A model generated the notes under the pieces. That model searched no databases. It saw only the letters and a list, made by a program, of their open reading frames with translations, and was not told the DNA's origin. A DNA stretch of 64,000 bases. It comes from Luteibacter jiangsuensis. Its GTDB lineage: Bacteria > Pseudomonadota > Gammaproteobacteria > Xanthomonadales > Rhodanobacteraceae. The stretch covers positions 434,001 to 498,000 of the forward strand of contig NZ_JAUSSK010000002.1 in the NCBI RefSeq assembly GCF_030812295.1, given 5' to 3'. The translations under genes and the position numbers were made by a program. The stretch's first letter is position 1. Every line of letters begins with the position of its first letter. Of the stretch, positions 17,484-25,193 are shown one piece after another.

Positions 17484-18151
17484 ATACACCGAAGTCCGAA
17501 TGGCCAAGCTCCCTCGACGATCGGGAGCTCGAAGAACTCGATACCTACCTGCGCGCGCATGGTAGCGACGGCGATCTCATGCTCGATGGCGTGCATGGCT
17601 TGCTCTCGGCCGTGGCGATCGGTCCACTCGAGGTGAAACCCGAGGAGTGGCTGCACGAGGTCCTGCACGACGCGTTCGAGAACGAAAACGAAGGCAACCG
17701 GGTGCTGGAGTTGCTTGCCAAGCTCAACGACTCGATCAGCGCGGAACTCGACGTGGATGCCTACGAGCCTATCCTCGGCGAGATCGACACCGAGGAAGGG
17801 CCGCTGCTTTCTGCGGCCGGTTGGTGCGAAGGTTTCAGCCGCGGCATCGACATGCGCGCCCAGCTGTGGGAAACGCGGCTCGCGGAGGACCCCACCTTGA
17901 TGCAACTGCTCGGCCCCATCATGGCGCTGGCGGTGGACGAAGGCGTACTCCAGGCCGACGCCGAGTTCGAGAAGCTTACCGACGACGAATACGACGAATG
18001 CCTGGGCCAGCTGCCCGAGGTGCTCAACGCCGTGGGCGACTACTGGCGCGAAAGCCCACCGACGGAGGCCGAGCTCCAGGCCCTCACCCGCCCACGGGTG
18101 GAAGGCGAGGACGGTCCGCCAAGGCAGCGATCGGGCCACTGGGTACACTGA
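17480..18151 (+). CDS. UPF0149 / YecA-YgfB family protein
   Basis: The 223-residue acidic protein contains the family core LMLDGVHGLLSAVAIGPLEVKPEEWLHEV, with a middle region GWCEGFSRGIDMRAQLWETRL. It lacks the Cys-rich SEC-C tail that some YecA members carry. The likely start is a TTG that overlaps the xthA stop (TTGA); a GGAG lies seven bases upstream inside xthA, so translation should be coupled to xthA. Function is unknown. Confidence 0.85.
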   Translation: MNTPKSEWPSSLDDRELEELDTYLRAHGSDGDLMLDGVHGLLSAVAIGPLEVKPEEWLHEVLHDAFENENEGNRVLELLAKLNDSISAELDVDAYEPILGEIDTEEGPLLSAAGWCEGFSRGIDMRAQLWETRLAEDPTLMQLLGPIMALAVDEGVLQADAEFEKLTDDEYDECLGQLPEVLNAVGDYWRESPPTEAELQALTRPRVEGEDGPPRQRSGHWVH

Positions 18152-18242
18152 CACTCCCGCTTCGCGAAACGCATCGTTCACGCCACGCGCCTTGGCGGCG
18201 TGTGCCACAACCGGCATCTTGGCAACAACCAAGGAGCCCGCC

Positions 18243-19073
18243 ATGACCCATCGCCACATCACCCGCCGCGTCCGCGGCATGGATACCGCCGACGGCGCGG
18301 GCGTGAAGCTCAAGCGCGTCATCGGCCAGCCTGCCCTCGACATGCTGGACCCGTTCCTGCTGCTCGACGAATTCCGTTCGGACCAGCCCGGCGACTACAT
18401 CGAAGGTTTCCCCGAGCATCCCCATCGCGGCTTCGAAACGGTGACCTACATGCTCGCCGGCCGCATGCGGCACGGCGACAACCACGGCAACCGTGGCGAT
18501 CTCGGCCCCGGCAGCGTCCAGTGGATGACGGCCGGGCGCGGCATCCTGCATTCTGAAATGCCGCAACAGGAAGAAGGCCTGATGTGGGGCTTCCAGCTGT
18601 GGGTGAACCTGCCCGCCGCCGACAAGATGGTGGCGCCGCGTTACCAGGACATCGCCCCCACCGAGATCCCGGTCGTGCGGCCCGCCGAAGGCGTGACCGT
18701 ACGTGTTGTCGCGGGCGATATCGCCGGTGGGAAAGGTCCGGTCTCCGGCATCAGTACCGATCCGATCTATCTCGACATCGCACTCGATGCGGGGTCCCGC
18801 CTGGAACTCGACGTGCCGGAAGGCCACAGCGCGTTCGCCTACGTCTTCGACGGCACGGCGGCGACCGTGGCCGGCGAGACGTTGGCGCGCAGCGAGTTGG
18901 CCGTGCTTTCGAACGGCGACAAGGTCAGCTTCGCCGCGGAAGGACACGCTCGGGTCCTGTTCGTCGCGGGCCGTCCGCTCGCCGAGCCGGTGGCGCGTTA
19001 CGGCCCGTTCGTCATGAACACGCCGGCGCAGATCCACGAGGCGATCGCCGACTTCCGCGCGGGCAAGTTCTGA
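18243..19073 (+). CDS. Pirin family protein
   Basis: The 276-residue bicupin protein has the N-terminal metal site HPHRGFETVTYM (His59, His61) and GRGILHSEMP (His103, Glu105). The second cupin at about 175-260 has the usual lack of ligands. Bacterial pirins have been described as quercetinase-like dioxygenases or regulators of metabolic enzymes; which applies here is unknown. An AAGGAG ribosome-binding site precedes ATG 18243. Confidence 0.94.
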   Translation: MTHRHITRRVRGMDTADGAGVKLKRVIGQPALDMLDPFLLLDEFRSDQPGDYIEGFPEHPHRGFETVTYMLAGRMRHGDNHGNRGDLGPGSVQWMTAGRGILHSEMPQQEEGLMWGFQLWVNLPAADKMVAPRYQDIAPTEIPVVRPAEGVTVRVVAGDIAGGKGPVSGISTDPIYLDIALDAGSRLELDVPEGHSAFAYVFDGTAATVAGETLARSELAVLSNGDKVSFAAEGHARVLFVAGRPLAEPVARYGPFVMNTPAQIHEAIADFRAGKF

Positions 19074-19140
19074 CGCGAGAACCTCGTCGTCGGGGGGCGG
19101 CGGTTGTAAGGTTCGCCCTTACCGCCGTACTCTGCCGGGC

Positions 19141-19824
19141 ATGTCCAGACAAAAGCATGCCTTCCTCTTCGATCTCGACGGCACCCTCGTCGATAGCGTC
19201 TACCAGCATGTCCTTGCGTGGAAGGAATCGCTCGACATGGAGGGGATCGATCTCTCCGTGTGGCGGATCCACCGCAAGATCGGGATGAGCGGTGGTTTGT
19301 TCACCGACATCCTGCTGCGCGAGACGCAGACCGAGATCACCCCCGACAGGATCGATCGCCTGCGCCGCAACCATGCCGCCGCCTACGGCAGGTTGGCCGA
19401 GGCCGGTGCGGTGAAGCCACTGCCCGGCGCGGTCGAACTGCTGAAATGGCTCACGGACGCGAAGATTCCTTGGGCCATCGCCACCAGCGGGCGCATGGAA
19501 ACGGCGGCGCACAATATCGCGGCCCTCGGCGTCGATCCGGACAAGGTACCGGTGGTGACCCGCGACCAGGTCCGCCATGCGAAGCCCGACCCGGATCTCT
19601 TCGTCACCGCCGCCGAGCGGTTGGGGACCGACATCCGCGATGCCATGGTCATTGGCGATGCGATCTGGGATATGCTCGCCGCCCAGCGGGCCAGGGCACT
19701 GGGAATCGGCCTGCTTTCCGGAGGTTACGGCGAGAATGAACTCGAACGGGCGGGTGCCTACCGTGTGTTCGAGGACCCGGCCGATCTGCTCCGGCATATC
19801 GATGAAGTCGCAGCGCGAAGCTGA
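19141..19824 (+). CDS. HAD-superfamily phosphatase
   Basis: The 227-residue HAD hydrolase of the phosphoglycolate phosphatase/beta-phosphoglucomutase group has nucleophile Asp11 and Asp13 in DLDGTLVDSV. Motif II is Thr/Ser in IATSGRM, motif III is Lys in HAKPDPDLF, and motif IV acidic residues are in GDAIWDM. The helical cap lies between residues 16 and 90. The substrate cannot be determined from sequence. Confidence 0.9.
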   Translation: MSRQKHAFLFDLDGTLVDSVYQHVLAWKESLDMEGIDLSVWRIHRKIGMSGGLFTDILLRETQTEITPDRIDRLRRNHAAAYGRLAEAGAVKPLPGAVELLKWLTDAKIPWAIATSGRMETAAHNIAALGVDPDKVPVVTRDQVRHAKPDPDLFVTAAERLGTDIRDAMVIGDAIWDMLAAQRARALGIGLLSGGYGENELERAGAYRVFEDPADLLRHIDEVAARS

Positions 19825-19917
19825 ACGGATTCAACAAGTTCCCCGAGGCGTTTAGGCGCCGGACGGGAAAGGGTTCGTAGGATCGCACCCATACGCATCG
19901 CGAGGATTTCACTGCAC

Positions 19918-20274
19918 ATGCGCTTTCTGCTCACCGTCGTACCGCTCACGGCCGCGTTCATCATCGCGGCGTGCTCCCATTCCGAACCCCCTGCCCCCGA
20001 GGCGTCGCCCACGGCGGCGGTGACAGCCGCGTCGCCCGCACCGGGCAAGACGGCGCCGGCGAACCCGGCGCTCGGCTCGCCCGAATGGCTGGCCTGGGTC
20101 GACAAGACCTTGGCGGTCAGTGACGACGGACATGGGCCCACGCCGGGTTCCGACGAGTGGAACCGGGCGGTGAATACGAAGCTTGGGCAGGAAGCCCCCC
20201 AGGCATCGCCGGGTTCGGCCGAGTGGCAGCAGGCGGTGGATGCGCTGCTGCGTACCCGCGTCGCGACGCACTAG
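19918..20274 (+). CDS. Lipoprotein with three GSxEW repeats
   Basis: The 118-residue lipoprotein has lipobox IAAC (Cys19) and a Pro/Ala linker. Three repeats of about 35 residues follow, each starting (P)GSxEW: GSPEWLAWVDKTL, GSDEWNRAVNTKL and GSAEWQQAVDALL. Each looks like one amphipathic helix with conserved Ser, Glu and Trp. I do not recognise the family; surface or peptidoglycan interaction would be a guess. A REP element follows immediately. Confidence 0.72.
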   Translation: MRFLLTVVPLTAAFIIAACSHSEPPAPEASPTAAVTAASPAPGKTAPANPALGSPEWLAWVDKTLAVSDDGHGPTPGSDEWNRAVNTKLGQEAPQASPGSAEWQQAVDALLRTRVATH

Positions 20275-20278
20275 AGCA

Positions 20279-20395
20279 TCGCCGACAGGGTCAGCTCCCA
20301 CCGGGAGGCCCGCCATCGAGCGATCTTGCCACCGGACTGTCCGCGCTGCCCGGTGGGGGCCGACCTTGTCGGCGATCCCGCGGCAGCGGGCCAGC
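20279..20395. repeat. REP-type palindromic repeat, copy B
   Basis: Two half-elements lie in inverted orientation: ATCGCCGACAGGGTCAGCTC at 20279, and GGTGGGGGCCGACCTTGTCG near 20353, followed by the internal hairpin CCCGC-GGCA-GCGGG. It fills the gap between two convergent genes, so it may double as a bidirectional terminator. Confidence 0.75.
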
Positions 20396-23300
20396 CTAAA
20401 GCCTGGCCCGCAAACGCTTCGCCCCGGCCGGAACCTTCACCTCACCCGACGGTAGCGAAAGAACGACCCCTCCCGGCACGTCCACCGGCTGCGTGATCTC
20501 AAGCACCGCTTCCCCGCCCTTCGCCTTCAGCGTGTAGCCGAACCGCCCGTAAGGCGTGCGCAGGTCGCGAATCGCCATGCCCTCACCATCCAGCCATCCG
20601 GGCTGCACGCCGGCGGCGATCACCAGCGCACCATCGGACTCGCGGTCGTAGGCGAACATGTCCAGTGCCGAGCGCACGTAGTCCGAGGCGATCCACGCAT
20701 GCGGCATGTCACCTACGAAACGCGGTTCACGCGGATCGCGGCCGACCACTTCGGCCCACTGGTTCCAGGCGGCAGGACGGCGGTCGGCGAAGAAGAAGGT
20801 GACGAGCTCATCGAGCCGGTCACGCCAGCCGAGCCGGATGAAGCTGGCGATCGTGCGCAGTTCGTACGGCGTGTAGTCTTTCCACGCGGTCTTTCCATCG
20901 CGGCGCGCGACGAAGCCGCGCCAGTAGGTCTCGAAGGTGTTCTCGAGCAAGACCTTCGGCAGCCTCGACTGCTCGCCTCCCGGCGACAGTGCGATGGTGG
21001 TCGAGGTCGCGTCGAAATCGCCCAGCTCGGCCGAACCGGGAATGAAGTCGATGCCCTTCGCTTTCACCGCCGCGGCTATGGACGCATGCAAGTCGTCGCG
21101 GAACTGGTCGCGCGACGCGACGAAACGCTTCGCGTCATCCGGCTGGCGAAGTGCCTGCGCGAGTTCAATGGCGTCGTCGTAACCCTTCAACGCCCAGAAA
21201 TCGTCCCAGTACGAATGCATCGGCTTGGTCGAATAGCCCTCATGGCTGATCGATGCGGGCATCAGTCCGTAAAGAGCCCGATCCGGTCCATTCAGCCGTG
21301 ACGGCATGCGTTCGCTCGCGCGCAGCCCGTCCATATAGGCGACGGCCTTGCGTACATGCGGATACAGTGCCTCCACCGTCGCGCGATCGTGCGTATAGCG
21401 CCATAGCTCCGCCACGCTGAAGATCAGTTCACCGTGGCTATCGTTCTCGGGAACGGGATCGGAACCGCGAGCGTCGACGCAACACGGCACCTTGCCGTTG
21501 GAGAACTGATGTGGCGCGTACCAGCGGATGAACTCGGAGGCCACGTCTTCATGGCCCGTACGCAGCAAGCCCTCCAGCATCATCGCGCCGTCGCGGACCC
21601 ACGTGCGCGAATAGGACCGGGTCCCCGGCTGCAAGGCCGGACCGTCGCGAGACATCAGAATCTGCGCGATGCCGCTCTTCATCGTGTCGACGATCGGTCG
21701 TGCCACGCCAGGCACGGTGACCGTGACACGATCCAACTTGTCGCGCCATGAAGCCGCGACCGCATCGGCATGACTGGTGAGCCAACGCTCGGCATCGTCC
21801 GGCACAGCGACAACGTCATCTGGCTTTACCGGAACGACGATGCCGAGATCCATGTGGCCGTGCGCGGGCACGTGCAGGTTATAGAGCAGCGCACCCTGGG
21901 CAAAGCCGCCATCATCATGCAGCGTCTTCATCGAAGGCCGTTCGCCGGCATCCAGGCGTTCGCTCAGGGTCGTCGGCTGGTTGGTGCTGGCGACAAAATC
22001 GGTTGCCGCCCGCAAGGGGATCACCTTGCGCCTGCCATTGACGGTAAGCGCCTTGCCATCCCAGGCGAGATCGTCGATACGGCTGATGCCACCGGGGGCG
22101 TTGAGGAACTGGGTGGGCGGATTCACCTGGAAAGGCCGCGCGGCCAGGGCCAACGTGACATCGCGGGCCTTGCCGCCGCTGTTCTCCACCCGGTAGTCCA
22201 CCACCAGCTGTGACGCACCCGCCGGGCCCTGTGCGAAGGCGGTGGTCGTCAGCGCGAGGTCGCCAGCCTGCCAGTGAACGGAAGGCATGGGAAGGTAGCC
22301 ATCGCGCAGCGACTGGCTCGTCGTCACATCGGCCCAGGTGATGAGCTTGCGGCCATCGATCAGGAATGGCTCGATGGAGAAACCGCCGCGCACGACTTCG
22401 ACGGCGCCGTCTTCGGAGATCAGCGCCGAGTCTCGGCTGCCACCGTCGACGCCGACGATGGTCCAGTACGACTGCTCGCCGGAGAAGCCGCGCGGATAGA
22501 GGCCGCGACGCACTTGCTTCGCGCGCGATTCGAAGATGGCATTGGGCGTGGGTGGCGGGACGGGTACGGCTTCGGGCTTACGCGCGACAAGACGAAGGTT
22601 ATCGAAGCACACCTCACCCTTGTTGGCGCCAGGTGCCAGGGGACCCGTTGTGGGAGCCGCTTCAGCGGCGATGGGTGCTTGCTCCAGGCTGGCCCGCTGC
22701 CGCGGGATCGCCGCTGAAGCGGCTCCCACAGGGATGCCGCCGGCTGGAGACTTGTTGGCGTTGGCGTTGGCGTTGGCGTTGGCCTGGGCCTCGGCGTAGA
22801 TCATGAACTCCACGTCGCGCGTGTGCCGCAGCGTGCGGTCTTTGACCGGACCCCAGGCGAATTCCACCTGGCGGCTCGTGGCCTCGATCGTCTGCCAGGC
22901 ATCGCTCGGGACGAAGGACGGTTTCTGGAACCACCACACGTTGTCGCCGCTGTCATCGATCAGCTTGAGCTGCAAGGTGCTCGGCGGCATGTTTCCGCGC
23001 ACATCGAAGCTCAGCGCGAAACCGTCGGGAAAATCGATCGGCAAGGTCTTACGGATGGACGCCGCGCCGGAAACGCCGTTGAAATCGTAATCGAGGCAGA
23101 TCGCCTGCCCGGTCTTTCCGGGAACGCCGCGAAGCGTGGCGGAGACGTCGTCGGTGTGTGTCGCCTCCCAGCCGCTGGTCGTATCGAAGTTGTCGAGCGC
23201 CTTGGGGGCTGAAGATGCCGGAGCCGCCGGAGCCGCCGGGGGCGTCGCCGCTGTCGCGGAAGCAGCAACGGAGGCGCCCGCGATGAGTAGCGCGAACAAT

Positions 23301-23494
23301 GTCCCACGCAGCCCCTTCGAAGCCGCCGCCACTCTGGTGGGAGCCGCTTCAGCGGCGATCCCGCGGCAGCGGGCCAGTGTGAGGCGAGCACCCATCGGCG
23401 CTGAAGCGGCTCCCACCAGTGAGGTTCCCACAAGTGAAGCTCTCCCAGGTGGGGCCCCCACAAGCGCGGTTCCTTCCGTATGGTTCTGCTTCAT
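20396..23494 (-). CDS. Large secreted carbohydrate-active protein interrupted by two REP copies
   Basis: The protein has 1032 residues. Order: an odd N-terminal extension (about 1-53) encoded by REP sequence; a signal-peptide-like segment (GLRGTLFALLIAGASVAASATA, about 55-80); a carbohydrate-binding beta-sandwich (LDNFDTTSGWEAT to FDNLRLVARKP); and an (alpha/alpha)6-barrel domain resembling GH15/GH78-type enzymes (SYSRTWVRDGAMMLEGLLRTGH, YWDDFWALKGYDDA, GDMPHAWIASDYVRSALD). No catalytic acid can be assigned with confidence. Start ATG 23494 lies just after the permease stop. A downstream GTG (about 23320) would restore a normal signal peptide but has no ribosome-binding site. It is the last gene of the sugar operon. 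Confidence 0.8.
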   Translation of the reverse strand: MKQNHTEGTALVGAPPGRASLVGTSLVGAASAPMGARLTLARCRGIAAEAAPTRVAAASKGLRGTLFALLIAGASVAASATAATPPAAPAAPASSAPKALDNFDTTSGWEATHTDDVSATLRGVPGKTGQAICLDYDFNGVSGAASIRKTLPIDFPDGFALSFDVRGNMPPSTLQLKLIDDSGDNVWWFQKPSFVPSDAWQTIEATSRQVEFAWGPVKDRTLRHTRDVEFMIYAEAQANANANANANKSPAGGIPVGAASAAIPRQRASLEQAPIAAEAAPTTGPLAPGANKGEVCFDNLRLVARKPEAVPVPPPTPNAIFESRAKQVRRGLYPRGFSGEQSYWTIVGVDGGSRDSALISEDGAVEVVRGGFSIEPFLIDGRKLITWADVTTSQSLRDGYLPMPSVHWQAGDLALTTTAFAQGPAGASQLVVDYRVENSGGKARDVTLALAARPFQVNPPTQFLNAPGGISRIDDLAWDGKALTVNGRRKVIPLRAATDFVASTNQPTTLSERLDAGERPSMKTLHDDGGFAQGALLYNLHVPAHGHMDLGIVVPVKPDDVVAVPDDAERWLTSHADAVAASWRDKLDRVTVTVPGVARPIVDTMKSGIAQILMSRDGPALQPGTRSYSRTWVRDGAMMLEGLLRTGHEDVASEFIRWYAPHQFSNGKVPCCVDARGSDPVPENDSHGELIFSVAELWRYTHDRATVEALYPHVRKAVAYMDGLRASERMPSRLNGPDRALYGLMPASISHEGYSTKPMHSYWDDFWALKGYDDAIELAQALRQPDDAKRFVASRDQFRDDLHASIAAAVKAKGIDFIPGSAELGDFDATSTTIALSPGGEQSRLPKVLLENTFETYWRGFVARRDGKTAWKDYTPYELRTIASFIRLGWRDRLDELVTFFFADRRPAAWNQWAEVVGRDPREPRFVGDMPHAWIASDYVRSALDMFAYDRESDGALVIAAGVQPGWLDGEGMAIRDLRTPYGRFGYTLKAKGGEAVLEITQPVDVPGGVVLSLPSGEVKVPAGAKRLRARL
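22650..22729. repeat. REP-type palindromic repeat, copy C, inside a coding region
   Basis: An 80-base element has perfectly complementary 23-base ends, starting GTGGGAGCCGCTTCAGCGG and ending CCGCTGAAGCGGCTCCCAC. It lies within the binding domain of the large secreted protein and is read through in frame as a Pro/Ala-rich insert (PVGAASAAIPRQRASLEQAP). Confidence 0.93.
22754..22783. repeat. Hexanucleotide repeat (GTTGGC)5
   Basis: Five exact copies of GTTGGC occur in the coding region of the large secreted protein. On the minus strand they encode alternating Ala-Asn. They lie 25 bases from REP copy C. Gain or loss of units would change length by two residues without a frameshift. Confidence 0.9.
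23337..23416. repeat. REP-type palindromic repeat, copy D, inside a coding region
   Basis: This is an 80-base element of the same subtype and length as copy C, starting GTGGGAGCCGCTTCAGCGG at 23337. It lies between the start codon and the signal peptide of the large secreted protein and is translated as part of an N-terminal extension. Its right arm runs straight into the four 15-base tandem repeats. Confidence 0.92.
23412..23471. repeat. Four 15-bp tandem repeats next to REP copy D
   Basis: There are four consecutive 15-base units: CCCACCAGTGAGGTT, CCCACAAGTGAAGCT, CTCCCAGGTGGGGCC and CCCACAAGCGCGGTT. Their first bases are the outer end of the REP arm. On the minus strand they encode a five-residue repeat close to (A/T)SLVG, so the duplications keep the frame. 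Confidence 0.8.
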
Positions 23495-23496
23495 GC

Positions 23497-24318
23497 TCAA
23501 CCCTTGACGCTGCCCAGAAGCAGGCCTTCCAAGTAGTAACGCTGCAAGGCGAGGAACAGGACCAGCACGGGCAGGATGGTCACGACCGATCCTGCCATCA
23601 TCAACTCGCTGTCCTGCACATGCTCGCGCGACAACGACGCCAGTGCGATGGGAAGGGTGTAATGCTCCTGCCCGGTCAGCGCGATCAACGGCCACATGAA
23701 ATCGTTCCACGCGGCGAGGAAGGTGAAGATGGCGAGCGTCACCATGATCGGCTTGAGCAGCGGCATCACGATCGTGGCGAAGATGCGGAACTCACCTGCT
23801 CCGTCGATGCGCGCGGCTTCCATCAGGTCGTCCGGAATGCCGCTGGCATACTGGCGGACGAGGAAGATACCGAAGATCGTGGCCAGCGCGGGCACGATCA
23901 CCGCGCCGTAGGTATTCACCAGGCCCATGTACTTCAGCAGCAGGAACAACGGCAGCATCGCCACCTGCGCCGGAATCACCAATGCGCCGAGCAAGACCTG
24001 GAAGAGGCGCTGGCGCCCCTTGAACTCCAGCTTGGCGAAGGCGTAGCCGGCCATCAGGTTGAAAGCCAGCGAGATCACGGTGATGGCCGTGGAGATCAGC
24101 AGGCTGTTGAACAGGTATCGGCCCATGCCGGCGTTGAGGAAGAGCTGCCGGTAGTTGTCCAGCGTGGCGTGCGTGGGCAGCACGGGCGGAGGCAGCGAGC
24201 TGGCCTGTCCCTGCGGCATGAACGACACCGAGACCATATAGAGCAACGGCGCGATGGCGATCGCGGCGCCACCGATCAACAAGCCATTGATGAGGGCTTT
24301 CGCCATGCGCGGGCTCAT
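23497..24318 (-). CDS. ABC sugar transporter permease, MalG type
   Basis: The 273-residue inner-membrane permease has six predicted helices and the cytoplasmic EAA loop EAARIDGAGEFRIFATIVMPLLKP that contacts the ATPase. The C-terminal LLLGSVKG is typical of MalG-type proteins. Start ATG 24318 overlaps the stop of the MalF-type gene as ATGA, so the two are translationally coupled. It imports sugar delivered by the lipoprotein at 25190. The cognate ATPase is not encoded here. Confidence 0.93.
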   Translation of the reverse strand: MSPRMAKALINGLLIGGAAIAIAPLLYMVSVSFMPQGQASSLPPPVLPTHATLDNYRQLFLNAGMGRYLFNSLLISTAITVISLAFNLMAGYAFAKLEFKGRQRLFQVLLGALVIPAQVAMLPLFLLLKYMGLVNTYGAVIVPALATIFGIFLVRQYASGIPDDLMEAARIDGAGEFRIFATIVMPLLKPIMVTLAIFTFLAAWNDFMWPLIALTGQEHYTLPIALASLSREHVQDSELMMAGSVVTILPVLVLFLALQRYYLEGLLLGSVKG

Positions 24319-25193
24319 GCCGCTTCCCCTCGCTTCGACAGGCGAAGCATCGCAGCGGTGACCGCGAACATGATCACGAAGAGGATGAAGGCCACGGCCG
24401 AAGCCGAACCGAGGTTCCACCACTTGAAGCCTTCCTCGTACATCAGGTACAGCACCGAGGTCGTGCTTTGCAGCGGGCCGCCTTCGGTCATCACATAGGG
24501 CTCGGCGAACAACTGGAAGTAGCCCGAGACGGTGAGGATGCTGACCATCACCATCGTGGGCTTCAGCATCGGCAGCGTGATGTGGCGGAACTGCGCGATG
24601 GCCGAGGCGCCGTCGATGCGCGCGGCTTCGTACAAGTCCCCGGGGATCGCCTGCAATCCAGCCATGAAGATGATCATGTTGTAGCCGAAGTTCTTCCACA
24701 CCGCGAAGAGGATGATCGTGGGCATCGCCCAATGCGGGTCGCCGAGCCAATCCACGGTCGGCATGCCGATCGAGTCGAGCACGTAGTTGATGAGTCCATA
24801 CTTCGTGTTGAACAGGTAACGCCAGATCACCGCGACGGCCACCACCGTGGTGACCACCGGTGCGAACAAGGCGGTACGGAAGAACGGCTTGAAACGGGCC
24901 AGGGGCGAGTTCAGAAGCATCGCCGCGCCCAGCGAGGCGATCAGCGACAACGGCACGCCTACCACCACGAAATACACGGTATGGCCCAAGGCCGACCAGA
25001 ACAGCGGACGCTGCAGCAGCGACCAGTAGTTCTGCAGGGCGACGAAACGCAGGTTGCGGATGTCCGCCAGTGCGTAGAGGTCGTAATCGGTGACGGATAG
25101 GAACAATGCCGCGACGACCGGCAGCAGGAAGAACAGCCCGAGGATGATCAGCGCGGGAGTGACGAAGAGCCAGGCGGCGCGGGTGGTGTTCAT
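24315..25193 (-). CDS. ABC sugar transporter permease, MalF type
   Basis: The 292-residue inner-membrane permease has six to seven helices and the EAA loop EAARIDGASAIAQFRHITLPMLKP. It starts MNTTRAAWLFVTPALIILGLFFLLPV, usual for the CUT1 family. It overlaps the solute-binding protein stop by four bases upstream and the MalG-type gene by four bases downstream, a tight three-gene transporter unit. Confidence 0.93.
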   Translation of the reverse strand: MNTTRAAWLFVTPALIILGLFFLLPVVAALFLSVTDYDLYALADIRNLRFVALQNYWSLLQRPLFWSALGHTVYFVVVGVPLSLIASLGAAMLLNSPLARFKPFFRTALFAPVVTTVVAVAVIWRYLFNTKYGLINYVLDSIGMPTVDWLGDPHWAMPTIILFAVWKNFGYNMIIFMAGLQAIPGDLYEAARIDGASAIAQFRHITLPMLKPTMVMVSILTVSGYFQLFAEPYVMTEGGPLQSTTSVLYLMYEEGFKWWNLGSASAVAFILFVIMFAVTAAMLRLSKRGEAA

